Shown here piece after piece: positions 56,926-64,000 of a stretch of 64,000 bases of DNA. The position numbers and the translations under genes were made by a program. Numbering within the stretch: the stretch's first letter is position 1; the number at the start of each line of letters is the position of its first letter. Source of the stretch: DATJSJ01 sp035504175 (GTDB lineage: Bacteria > Pseudomonadota > Alphaproteobacteria > Acetobacterales > Acetobacteraceae); contig DATJSJ010000120.1 in the NCBI GenBank assembly GCA_035504175.1, forward strand, positions 1 through 64,000, in the 5' to 3' direction. The notes below the pieces were generated by a model, which saw only the letters and a list, made by a program, of their open reading frames with translations, ran no database searches and was not told the origin of the DNA.

Positions 56926-57645
56926 TCAGTAACTCCCCGACGCACCAACGCTGCCCAGGAACGGAAACCGCGCCAGCAGCTCGCCGCGCAGCGCCGCCGG
57001 CCCGCGCGGCGCGATCGCCAGGTCCGCCGCCAACGTCGCCGGTCGGCCGGACAGCACCAGCACGCGATCCGCAATCGCCAGTGCCTGCGTGAGATCGTGC
57101 GTGGTGAGCACCGCGGTGATGTTTCGTCGCTTCACCTCGGCCGCAATGCTGCGGGCGAGCGAGGCTGCGAGTGCCGCGTCCAGGGAGGCGAACGGCTCGT
57201 CCAGCACCAGCAGCGCCGGCGTGACGCACAGCGCCCGCGCCAGCGCGACGCGACGCGCCATGCCTAGCGAGAGCTCGCGCGGGTGACGCGACCCGGCGCC
57301 AGGCAGCCCGGCCTCGACGAGCACCGCCTCGACCGCCGCATCATCGTGCCCGTCCGGCGCCACCAGCCGCAGATTGTCGGCGACGGTCAGCCAGGGCGCG
57401 AGGCGCGGTTCCTGAAACATCATGCCGACGCGGCCGGGCGGTCGGATCACGCGGCCATCGAAATCACGGTCGAGTCCGACGATGATGCGGAGCGCGGTCG
57501 TCTTGCCGGTACCGGAGGGAGCGAGCAGCGCCAGCACCTCACCCGGTGCCGCCGAGAAGGCGATGTCGCGCAGGATGGTCTCGCGCCGGCTTCCGCGCCG
57601 GAAGCCTTTGGCGCGGATCACGACGTCGAGCGGCGCCTCACGCAT
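56926..57645 (-). CDS. NitT/TauT-family ABC transporter ATP-binding protein
   Basis: A 239-residue ATPase of the nitrate/taurine/sulfonate class. 'LLAPSGTGKTTALRIIVGL' is Walker A, 'MMFQEPRLAPWLTVADNL' is the Q-loop region typical of SsuB/TauB, 'LSLGMARRVALARAL' is the signature, and 'LLVLDEPFASLD' is Walker B. The signature has M-A-R where most relatives have 'GMRQR', a mild deviation. ATG at 57645 overlaps the upstream permease gene by eight bases. The substrate is not deducible; see the solute-binding protein. Confidence 0.87.
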   Translation of the reverse strand: MREAPLDVVIRAKGFRRGSRRETILRDIAFSAAPGEVLALLAPSGTGKTTALRIIVGLDRDFDGRVIRPPGRVGMMFQEPRLAPWLTVADNLRLVAPDGHDDAAVEAVLVEAGLPGAGSRHPRELSLGMARRVALARALCVTPALLVLDEPFASLDAALAASLARSIAAEVKRRNITAVLTTHDLTQALAIADRVLVLSGRPATLAADLAIAPRGPAALRGELLARFPFLGSVGASGSY

Positions 57646-58417
57646 CCGCAAGACGCCAGGCGCGCGCCCGCCGCTCCCAGGGCTGCACAAGCGCGGTCTC
57701 CACCACCAGCATCACCGCGGCGAAAGCGAGGCCATAGGCGAGAATCCCGGCGACGTTGAAGTTCTGGAAAAACAGATTGAGCGCGAAGCCAACGCCGTTC
57801 GGCCGCCCGAGGAGTTCGACGATCAGCACGATCTTCCAGGTGATGGAAAGCCCGCTGCGGCCCGCTGCGGCCAGATAGGGCGCGAGCTGCGGCAGCACGA
57901 TCCGGCGCAGCCGGCGCAGCGCCGGCACGTGATAGACCGCGGCGAGTTCCTCGAGCCCCGGATCGAGCGCCCGCGCGCCTTCGCGGACCGTCACGACCAC
58001 GGTCGGCATCTTGGCGACGGTGACGGCGAGCACGGCGGCGACGTCGTTCAGCCCGATCCAGATATAGGCAAGGATCACCACCACCAGCACCGGCAGGTTC
58101 AGCGCGATGATCACCCAGGGATCGAGCCAGGCATCGGCGCGACGCGACCGCCCCATCAGATAGCCGACGCTGGCGCCCAGCAGCATCGACAGGGTGAACG
58201 CCGCGGCGACACGGGCCAGGGTAAAGGCGATGTTGCGCGGCAGGTCGCCGCTCAGCGTCTGCTGCCAGGCAAAGGCGAGGACGTGCCAGGGACCGGGCAG
58301 CAACGACGGCGAATGCGAGGTGCGGGCGAGCAGCCACCAGAGCAGCAGGAAGGCGGCGATCGAGAGGAGGCGGTCGAGACCCGCCGCGCGGCGGCGCGCC
58401 GGCTCAGCCGGCCTCAT
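57638..58417 (-). CDS. NitT/TauT-family ABC transporter permease
   Basis: A 259-residue inner-membrane permease with about six helices and the EAA-loop region 'ARALDPGLEELAAVYHVPALRRLRRIVLPQLAPYL' (about 145-180). 'FTLARVAAAFTLSMLLGASVGYLMGRS' and 'WKIVLIVELLG' are typical of SsuC/TauC permeases. ATG at 58417 lies inside the end of the solute-binding-protein gene (14-base overlap), and the stop overlaps the ATPase start. So three coupled genes encode one importer. Confidence 0.87.
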   Translation of the reverse strand: MRPAEPARRRAAGLDRLLSIAAFLLLWWLLARTSHSPSLLPGPWHVLAFAWQQTLSGDLPRNIAFTLARVAAAFTLSMLLGASVGYLMGRSRRADAWLDPWVIIALNLPVLVVVILAYIWIGLNDVAAVLAVTVAKMPTVVVTVREGARALDPGLEELAAVYHVPALRRLRRIVLPQLAPYLAAAGRSGLSITWKIVLIVELLGRPNGVGFALNLFFQNFNVAGILAYGLAFAAVMLVVETALVQPWERRARAWRLADA

Positions 58418-59441
58418 CCGCCGGCGGCCAGAAGATTCCGGGCGGCAGTGCGGCGAGCCCGCCGGTGGCGCGTGCGCCACCGATCTGCAACAGCACCTGG
58501 AACAGCCGGGAGGCGGCCTGCTGCTCCGCCGCCGGATCGGGATGGATGATGCCGGCGAGGAAACGGCGGCGCAGCGCCTGGAACAGCCGCTGGTCCGGTG
58601 CGTCCATCAGCGGCCGGATTGCGCGCCATTCCGCCTCCGACTGCTGCAGAAGCTGCTGCGCGCTCTCGACCGCGGCAAGGAAGCCGGTGATCGCCGGGCC
58701 CTGCCGCGCGGCCCAATCCTCGTGGAACACGAAGCCGACCAGCGCCAGCCGGGCGGGCAGGCCGAGCGTGCGGGCGCAATCGGCGACCGACACCAGCTCG
58801 CGATATCCCGCGGCTTCGAGCCGGGCGGCGAAGGTCCAGAACGTCAGGACCGCGTCGAGCTGTCCCTGCTGCAGTTTGGCCGAGAGCAGCGGCGGTGCGC
58901 CGTAGACAACGCGGGCGGTGGCGGCGAGGTCGGGACCGCCGGGGCGGGCGCGGGCGGCGGCCTGGACGACGATCCAGGACTTGTCCGTGGGACCGCCGGC
59001 GACGCCGAGCCGGCGGCCGGCGAGATCGGCCAGGCTGCGCACCGGCGAGTCGGCCGGGACCATGACGCCGCCCAGCGTCGCGGAGAACGGTGCGAAGCGC
59101 AGCCTGGTGCCTCCGGCGCGCGCCGTCGCGACGAACAGCCAGTCGGAGACGACGATATCGGCCGCCCGCGCCATCAGCGCGACACGGCCGGCATCGGTGT
59201 TGGCGAGCGTCACCGTGCGGAGCGCGAAATCGTGCGCGGTGTCGAGGTGGTGCCGGGCGATGATATCGGCGATCCATTGCACGGTGCCGAATTGCAGCGT
59301 GCCGAGGCGCACTGGTGCCGGTCCGCCTGCCGCGGCACAGGCGATGGATGGCGCGGCAAGGCCGGACAGCAGGACGGCCATCGTCGCGCGTCGGCCGAGG
59401 ACGGTTCCCAGCCGACCGTGCCCGCGGATCTGGTTGCTCAT
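58404..59441 (-). CDS. NitT/TauT-family ABC transporter solute-binding protein
   Basis: A 345-residue periplasmic binding protein. Residues 1-37 are an export signal with a twin-arginine-like 'LGRRATMAVLLSG' and an 'ACAAAG' cleavage region. The mature protein has 'VRLGTLQFGTVQWIADIIARHHL', 'ADIVVSDWLFV' and 'KLQQGQLDAVLTFWTFAARLEAAGY', in line with NitT/TauT binding proteins such as SsuA and the NMT1-like family. The ligand is unknown. The operon is divergent from a small secreted-protein gene and is the nearest transporter to xoxFGJ, so a role in C1 or quinoprotein metabolism is possible but unproven. Confidence 0.83.
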   Translation of the reverse strand: MSNQIRGHGRLGTVLGRRATMAVLLSGLAAPSIACAAAGGPAPVRLGTLQFGTVQWIADIIARHHLDTAHDFALRTVTLANTDAGRVALMARAADIVVSDWLFVATARAGGTRLRFAPFSATLGGVMVPADSPVRSLADLAGRRLGVAGGPTDKSWIVVQAAARARPGGPDLAATARVVYGAPPLLSAKLQQGQLDAVLTFWTFAARLEAAGYRELVSVADCARTLGLPARLALVGFVFHEDWAARQGPAITGFLAAVESAQQLLQQSEAEWRAIRPLMDAPDQRLFQALRRRFLAGIIHPDPAAEQQAASRLFQVLLQIGGARATGGLAALPPGIFWPPADEAG

Positions 59442-59553
59442 GGCGGGCACACTGTTGCCCGGTGTCGCCGATGGCAAGCCACGATTCTGCCCCGGCGGGC
59501 GGTGCGCTGACGCCGGCCCCGCCCTATGCTGGCGCTTCGCATCGGAGGTTGCC

Positions 59554-59907
59554 GTGAGAGCTGTCATCCTGGCCCTGATCCTGTCGGCCGGTCCCGCCCT
59601 GGCGGCGAGCCCGGGAAGCAGCCTGAACAGGTTCAACGACTATCCGACCTCGGCGCGGGCGGAATACGTGTTCGCCTGCATGAACACCAATGGCGGATCG
59701 GCGGAGGCATTGCGGCGCTGCTCCTGCGCGATCGACGTGATCGCTTCCATTCTTCCGTACAGCCAATACGATCAGGCCGAGACGGTGCTGCGCATGCGCA
59801 GGATGACCGGAGGCTATCTCGCCGAGGAGTTCCGCACCGCGGCGTCGAACGCGATCCTTCGCTCGCTCGAGGAAGCGCAGGCTGAGGCGGAGGTTCGCTG
59901 CTTCTAG
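59554..59907 (+). CDS. Small secreted cysteine-containing protein, unknown function
   Basis: A 117-residue protein with a Sec signal peptide (residues 1-18, cleavage near 'ALAAS'). The mature part starts 'FNDYPTSARAEYVFACM' and contains 'RRCSCAIDVIASILPYSQYDQAETVLRM' and a final 'VRCF', so four cysteines could form two disulfides or bind metal. GTG at 59554 follows CGGAGG. I recall similar short proteins beside PQQ-dependent alcohol dehydrogenase clusters, but cannot verify this here. Its position between a binding-protein transporter and xoxF fits such an association. Function unknown. Confidence 0.7.
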   Translation: MRAVILALILSAGPALAASPGSSLNRFNDYPTSARAEYVFACMNTNGGSAEALRRCSCAIDVIASILPYSQYDQAETVLRMRRMTGGYLAEEFRTAASNAILRSLEEAQAEAEVRCF

Positions 59908-60176
59908 CGTCGCGAATCGCATGACCGCCGGCGAACCTGCGAATTGGAGCGCTACTATCGGCGATTGGCGGGCAGCTTGCTCCGAAGTTCGCATCGCGAA
60001 TCACCGAGGCTGGACACCAGATGGGGATCGCTCCGACCGTGCCGGTCAATCCCGGTCAATCCCGGTCGAGCCCGCTTGTATTCAGTAACGAGGGACATGT
60101 CTCAGTAATGCCGATTTCGGCGACTATGACTTGAGCCGGTCAAACCGCCGCCGCCGGAGCGATCCGGGATGACTAA

Positions 60177-60212
60177 AGCGGGATCACTCTGACTGTGCAG
60201 AGCGATCCTGCT
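60177..60212. repeat. Long imperfect inverted repeat
   Basis: Arms AGCGGGATCACTCTG (60177-60191) and CAGAGCGATCCTGCT (60198-60212) pair at 13 of 15 positions plus one G-T wobble, with a 6-base loop. It looks like one unit of an intergenic repeat family; it is not followed by a T-run. Confidence 0.55.
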
Positions 60213-60247
60213 CCGGCGATTTGTTTTCGGACCACTCCCCACGCCGA

Positions 60248-60279
60248 CGGCGATTTCACCTGCGGCGATCATGGTCTGG
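60248..60279. repeat. Copy 2 of the dispersed repeat at 12447-12478
   Basis: Matches 12447-12478 at 29 of 32 bases in the same orientation; the three differences are all transitions. Neighbouring sequence is weakly similar for a further 30 bases on the left side. Confidence 0.5.
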
Positions 60280-60708
60280 GAGTCGCATCCGCTGCAGCGA
60301 CCAATTCTCGGGCGCGGCTCGATCAGCAAAGCAGCCAAACCGCTGTTGTGTCCCTCGGCGGCAGCGTGGGAGGCGATCCGCAATCTCCCGTCGTTTGATG
60401 TTTTGCGGCGCAAAATGCAATCGCTCGTGCGCGGTCTCGTGGCCGAAAGCGCAGGCGAATTGCGGTCGCGATGTCCATCTGCGGCTACGCTGCAATGCAG
60501 CACGACGTGACGCGACCGCTTTGAGTTCGTGACAGAAATGCCTTGGCAGTTTCTGAACTCGGTCCTACGGTGCGCTCGGTCTCCGGCTTCAAGGGTATCC
60601 GCTGATCGGAAGGGTGGATAGTTCCTCGAAGACGATCGGAACGGGGCTCGCCTCTCCGAGGCGGCGCCGTGGGCGTTTGCTCCGCGTCCGTCGTCGTGAC
60701 ACGCTGCC

Positions 60709-60722
60709 GGAAGATATCTTCC
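60709..60722. promoter_or_regulatory. Perfect 14-base palindrome upstream of xoxF
   Basis: GGAAGATATCTTCC reads identically on both strands and is followed within six bases by a further GGAAGG half-like element. It lies about 90 bases before the xoxF start, a plausible position for a regulator of the lanthanide/methanol response. Confidence 0.45.
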
Positions 60723-60811
60723 TAACCGGAAGGGGGCTGACGTCGTACTAGGTGGGTCTGACGGCACCGCGTCAGCTGTCCTGTCTTTGACGGCGGAGGG
60801 AGGGAAAACCG

Positions 60812-62632
60812 ATGTTGAGATGCTCGACCAAAGTCCTGCTGACGGCGGGGCTATTGCTATCCACCGCGCTCGCGACGACGACGGTGCGGGCGCAGACCGA
60901 TCTCACGAAGATGCAGGCGAATGCATCCGACTGGGTGATGCCGACCGGCACGTACGACAACCACCGGTATTCGGCGCTGGATCAGATCAACACCAGCAAT
61001 GTCGGCAAGCTGCAGGTCGCGTGGACCTTCTCCACCGGCGTGCTGCGCGGGCACGAAGGCGGCCCGCTGGTGGTCGGCGACGTGATGTACGTGAACGCAC
61101 CGTTCCCCAACACGGTGTTCGCGCTCGACCTGAACAACGACGGCAAGATCCTGTGGAAATATGAGCCGCAGCAGGATCCGAACGTCATTCCGGTGATGTG
61201 CTGCGACACCGTCAACCGCGGTGTCGCCTATGGCGACGGCAAGATCTTCCTGCACCAGGCGGATACTTCGCTGGTCGCCCTCGACGCCAAGACCGGCAAG
61301 GTCGTGTGGTCGGTGAAGACCGATGACCCGAGCAAGGGCGCGACCGGCACCGACGCCCCGATGGTGGTCGGGGACAAAGTATTCGTCGGCGTGTCGGGCG
61401 GCGAGTTCGGCGTGCGCGGCTGGCTCGCGGCCTATGACGTCAAGGACGGGCACCAGGTCTGGCGCGCCTATTCCGAAGGCACCGACAAGGACCTGCTGGT
61501 CGATCCGGAGAAGACCACCGACCTCGGCAAGCCGATCGGCGCCGATTCCAGCCTCAAGACCTGGAAGGGCGACCAGTGGAAGATCGGCGGCGGCGATACC
61601 TGGGGCTGGTATTCGTACGATCCGAAGCTGAACCTTATCTATTACGGCTCGGGCAACCCCTCGACCTGGAACCCGAAGCAGCGCCCGGGCGACAACAAAT
61701 GGTCGATGACCATCTTCGCCCGCGATCCCGACACCGGGATGGCGAAGTGGGTCTACCAGATGACGCCGCACGACCAGTGGGACTATGACGGCGTCAACGA
61801 GATGATCCTCGCCGACCTGACCATCGACGGCCAGCAGGTGCCGGCGCTGGTGCATTTCGACCGCAACGGCCTCGCCTATGTGCTGAACCGTGATACCGGC
61901 GCGCTGATCAGTGCCTCCAAGTACGACCCGGCGGTGAACTGGACCACCGGCGTCGACATGGACAAGAGCAGCCCGAATTACGGGCGGCCGACCGTGGTGC
62001 AGCAATACTCGACCGAGGCTGGCGGCGAGGACGTCAACACCAAGGGCATCTGCCCCGCGGCGCTCGGCACCAAGGACGAGCAGCCGTCGACGTTTGATCC
62101 GCAGACCAACCTGTTCTACGTGCCGACCAACCATGTCTGCATGGATTACGAGCCGTATCGCGTCTCCTACACCGCCGGCCAGCCCTATGTCGGCGCGACG
62201 CTGTCCATGTATCCCGCCCCCGGCGGCACCAACATGGGCAACTTCATCGCCTTCGACGCCAGCACCGGCAAGATCGTCTGGTCCGATCCGGAACAGTTCT
62301 CGGTCTGGTCGGGCGCGCTGTCGACCGCGGGCGGCGTGGTGTTCTACGGCACGCTGGAAGGCTACCTGAAGGCGGTCGACGCCAAGACCGGCAAGGAGCT
62401 GTACAGCTTCAAGACGCCGTCCGGCATCATCGGCAACGTGATGACCTACATGCATGACGGCAAGCAGTATGTCGCCGTGCTGTCCGGGGTCGGCGGCTGG
62501 GCCGGCATCGGTCTCGCGGCCGGACTGACCGATCCGCATGCGGGTCTCGGCGCGGTCGGCGGCTATGCCGCGCTCAACAGCTACACGGAACTTGGCGGCA
62601 CGCTGACGGTGTTTGCTCTGCCGCAAAGCTGA
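60812..62632 (+). CDS. xoxF: Lanthanide-dependent PQQ methanol dehydrogenase XoxF
   Basis: A 606-residue periplasmic quinoprotein oxidising methanol and related alcohols. Residues 1-27 are a signal peptide ('...TTTVRAQ'). Key residues: vicinal Cys130-Cys131 ('VMCCDTVNRG', disulfide over PQQ), Glu197 ('SGGEFG') and Asn282 ('SGNPSTWN') as metal ligands, catalytic Asp324, and the extra Asp326 in 'HDQWDYDGVNEM' that coordinates the lanthanide and distinguishes XoxF from calcium-dependent MxaF (Ala there). Tryptophan-docking repeats such as 'GKVVWSVKTDDPSKG' and 'GKIVWSD' mark the beta-propeller. ATG at 60812 has GGAGGGAGGG seven bases upstream. It is followed by a terminator-like hairpin and then its cytochrome gene. 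Confidence 0.95.
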   Translation: MLRCSTKVLLTAGLLLSTALATTTVRAQTDLTKMQANASDWVMPTGTYDNHRYSALDQINTSNVGKLQVAWTFSTGVLRGHEGGPLVVGDVMYVNAPFPNTVFALDLNNDGKILWKYEPQQDPNVIPVMCCDTVNRGVAYGDGKIFLHQADTSLVALDAKTGKVVWSVKTDDPSKGATGTDAPMVVGDKVFVGVSGGEFGVRGWLAAYDVKDGHQVWRAYSEGTDKDLLVDPEKTTDLGKPIGADSSLKTWKGDQWKIGGGDTWGWYSYDPKLNLIYYGSGNPSTWNPKQRPGDNKWSMTIFARDPDTGMAKWVYQMTPHDQWDYDGVNEMILADLTIDGQQVPALVHFDRNGLAYVLNRDTGALISASKYDPAVNWTTGVDMDKSSPNYGRPTVVQQYSTEAGGEDVNTKGICPAALGTKDEQPSTFDPQTNLFYVPTNHVCMDYEPYRVSYTAGQPYVGATLSMYPAPGGTNMGNFIAFDASTGKIVWSDPEQFSVWSGALSTAGGVVFYGTLEGYLKAVDAKTGKELYSFKTPSGIIGNVMTYMHDGKQYVAVLSGVGGWAGIGLAAGLTDPHAGLGAVGGYAALNSYTELGGTLTVFALPQS

Positions 62633-62655
62633 TACCGCAGAGCCGTGATCTCTGG

Positions 62656-62690
62656 GCCGGCGTCCGGGATGGCCGGGCGCCGGCTTTTCT
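62656..62690 (+). terminator. Rho-independent terminator-like hairpin between xoxF and xoxG
   Basis: GCCGGCG (62656-62662) pairs with CGCCGGC (62678-62684), and the stem continues through a T-G and several G-C pairs for about 12 bp. TTTTCT follows at 62685-62690. It begins 24 bases past the xoxF stop. Partial termination here would give more xoxF than xoxG/xoxJ transcript. Confidence 0.7.
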
Positions 62691-62717
62691 ATTCCACTGC
62701 GAATGAGGAATGAATTG

Positions 62718-63239
62718 GTGAGAGGCTTCTCGCGCGCGGCGATCGTCGTGGGACTGACAATGACGCTCGGCACGGCCATTGCTCACGCCGACGGATCCGG
62801 CAATCCCGCGCCGGTCAGTTCCGACGACGGCAAGTACATGGACAAGAACGGCAACCCGACCTTCAAGATCGGCAAGGACGGGACGGTCGACTGGTACACG
62901 TACATCGGCTACCTGCGCTACGCGGGCAACTGCCTGCAATGCCACGGGCCGGACGGGCTCGGCTCGACCTATGCGCCCTCGCTGGTGGCCGCGCTCAAGA
63001 CGCTGAGCTACGGTGACGTGCTGCAGATCGTGGCCGGCGGCAAGAAGGACGTCTCCACCTCGCAGAATCTGGTGATGCCGGCGCTCGGCACCGACAAGAA
63101 CGTGATGTGCTACATCGACGCGATCTACGTTTATCTGCGCGCCCGCTCGGACGGTGCGCTTGGCCGGGAGCGGCCGGACAAGCACGAGCCGAGGCCTGCC
63201 GGTTGGTCGAAATACGAGGATTCGTGCATGGGCAGCTGA
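62718..63239 (+). CDS. xoxG: XoxG-type cytochrome c, electron acceptor of XoxF
   Basis: A 173-residue periplasmic class I cytochrome c. After a signal peptide ('VVGLTMTLGTAIAHA') comes one haem-binding motif 'CLQCH' (Cys72, Cys75, His76) in 'YAGNCLQCHGPDGLGS', and a candidate axial Met in 'NLVMPALG'. It accepts electrons from reduced PQQ of XoxF. GTG at 62718 was preferred because GAGGAA lies just upstream; ATG at 62703, five codons earlier, lacks a ribosome-binding site, and TTG at 62715 is also possible. The two-base gap to xoxJ shows coupling. Confidence 0.88.
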   Translation: MRGFSRAAIVVGLTMTLGTAIAHADGSGNPAPVSSDDGKYMDKNGNPTFKIGKDGTVDWYTYIGYLRYAGNCLQCHGPDGLGSTYAPSLVAALKTLSYGDVLQIVAGGKKDVSTSQNLVMPALGTDKNVMCYIDAIYVYLRARSDGALGRERPDKHEPRPAGWSKYEDSCMGS

Positions 63240-63241
63240 CG

Positions 63242-64000
63242 ATGGAGCCGCTGCATTCCTTCTCCGCTGCCCGGCGCGACGACGCCGCGCGGCGCCGCGC
63301 GGCCCGGATCGGCCTGGCGCTGGCTGCACTGTTCGGTCTCGCCGTGAGTTCTGCGGCTCGGGCGCAGCAGCCGGGCCTTGGCGCCGCCGTCGAACTCGTC
63401 GATCCGAAGGCGTTCCGCGTCTGCGCCGATCCGAGTGATTTGCCGTTCTCGGACCAGGCGGGTCAGGGATTCGAGAACAAGCTCGCGGAACTGTTCGCGG
63501 CCAAGCTCGGGCGGCCGGTGACCTACACCTATTTCCCGCAGGTGATCGGCTTCGTGCGCAACACGCTGAACGCGCTGCGCTGCGACGTGATCATGGGCAC
63601 GTCGCAGGGCGATCCGATCGTGCAGACCACCAATCCCTACTACCACACGGCGTATGCGCTGGTGGTGCGCGCCGGGGAAGGGCTGGATGACGTGCAGTCG
63701 CTGGAGGACAAGCGGCTGCAGGGCAAGCATATCGGCGTCGTTGCCCGCACGCCGCCAGCCACGATCATGGCCGAAGACGGGCTGATGGCCGATGCCAAGC
63801 CCTATCCGCTCAATGTCGACACCCGCGTCGAGCATCCCGCCGAGCACATGATCGACGACCTGGTGGCGCATCGCATCGACGCCGCTGTCCTGTGGGGGCC
63901 GTTCGCCGGGTATTACGCGAAAACGGCATCGACCAAGCTGGTGGTGATCCCGCTGCTGCATGAGCAGGGGGTACCGATGACGTTCGGCATTTCGATGGGC
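63242..64000 (+). CDS. xoxJ: XoxJ, periplasmic binding-protein-like XoxF partner (3' end outside window)
   Basis: The first 253 codons are visible and the frame is open to the window edge. An Arg-rich start and hydrophobic run (residues 23-40, 'SSAARAQ') form a signal peptide. The mature part is a family-3 solute-binding-protein fold typical of MoxJ/XoxJ: 'FRVCADPSDLPFSDQAGQGFENKLAELFAAKLG', 'TYFPQVIGFVRNTLNALRCDVIMGTSQGD', 'TNPYYHTAYALVVR'. XoxJ is thought to bind immature XoxF and help its activation rather than transport a solute. It follows xoxG by two bases in the canonical xoxFGJ order. Confidence 0.92.
   Translation, partial: MEPLHSFSAARRDDAARRRAARIGLALAALFGLAVSSAARAQQPGLGAAVELVDPKAFRVCADPSDLPFSDQAGQGFENKLAELFAAKLGRPVTYTYFPQVIGFVRNTLNALRCDVIMGTSQGDPIVQTTNPYYHTAYALVVRAGEGLDDVQSLEDKRLQGKHIGVVARTPPATIMAEDGLMADAKPYPLNVDTRVEHPAEHMIDDLVAHRIDAAVLWGPFAGYYAKTASTKLVVIPLLHEQGVPMTFGISMG

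Larger units (their letters stand above)
59908..60811. promoter_or_regulatory. 904-base gap upstream of xoxF, rich in repeats and palindromes
   Basis: No gene supported on either strand. Contents from left to right: three tandem 10-base units of the type CCCGGTCAAT (60041-60070), a long imperfect hairpin (60177-60212), the second copy of a dispersed repeat (60248-60279), and a perfect palindrome (60709-60722). The xoxF ribosome-binding site is GGAGGGAGGG (60795-60804). The xoxF promoter must lie here, but no confident -35/-10 pair was identified. Composition between about 60080 and 60540 is less GC-rich than the genes. Confidence 0.5.

Noticed and set aside
60085..60120. Insertion-sequence end around GTAACGAGGGACATGTCTCAG
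   Set aside because: It resembles transposon termini and has a GACATGTC core, but no transposase fragment, second end or target duplication could be seen.
60812..62632. xoxF as calcium-dependent MxaF or an ethanol dehydrogenase
   Set aside because: The extra Asp326 two residues after catalytic Asp324, and the xoxG-xoxJ genes that follow, indicate XoxF.

Overview
The window is GC-rich DNA (about 70% by eye) with tightly packed, ATGA-overlapping operons. Three things point to an alphaproteobacterium, most likely a member of the Acetobacteraceae or a close relative: a complete PhyR-NepR-EcfG general stress response locus, which is confined to Alphaproteobacteria; a lanthanide-type XoxF methanol dehydrogenase cluster; and short GC-rich intergenic stem-loops of a kind common in that family. 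The family assignment is inference. No rRNA, tRNA, CRISPR array or intact mobile element was found.

Layout. 1-4.2 kb: the tail of an inositol-monophosphatase-family gene, yejE-yejF peptide ABC importer genes, and an acyltransferase-3 membrane protein. 4.2-7.6 kb (minus): a GT2 glycosyltransferase fused to a polysaccharide-deacetylase-like domain, translationally coupled to a DprE1-like FAD oxidase. 7.7-8.8 kb (minus): a thioredoxin-like protein and CcdA. 9.0-11.0 kb: a bufferin-type RiPP locus with a DUF2282 precursor (bufA) convergent with bufB (DUF692) and bufC (DUF2063). 11.1-14.6 kb: LtrA, a chagasin-like inhibitor lipoprotein and an aldehyde dehydrogenase. 14.7-21.0 kb: assimilatory sulfate reduction (cysH on minus; siroheme genes, cysJ and cysI on plus). 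21.1-30.0 kb: accessory metabolism, including a WYL regulator/VOC pair with a palindromic operator, a truncated LysR gene, a cupin, an arylsulfatase and two medium-chain dehydrogenases.

30.1-47.0 kb is one large minus-strand operon, glgE - treS/maltokinase - glgB - treZ - malQ - treY - otsA. It encodes three routes that make or use trehalose and the GlgE route to alpha-glucan. Directly upstream, 47.1-51.2 kb holds phyR (minus) facing two ECF sigma factors, nepR and a HWE/HisKA_2 sensor kinase (plus). The adjacency suggests general stress control of the compatible-solute genes, although no canonical EcfG promoter was seen.

51.2-59.4 kb: a secreted protein of unknown function, an SDR, cydD-cydC, an unusual AT-rich double palindrome, and a NitT/TauT-type ABC transporter. 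59.5-64.0 kb: a small secreted protein, a 0.9-kb repeat-rich intergenic region, then xoxF-xoxG-xoxJ, with xoxJ cut by the window edge.

The features most worth following are the split bufferin locus, the GT2-deacetylase/DprE1-like pair, the stress-regulator/trehalose-GlgE supercluster with its extended GlgE, and several palindromic or dispersed repeats.
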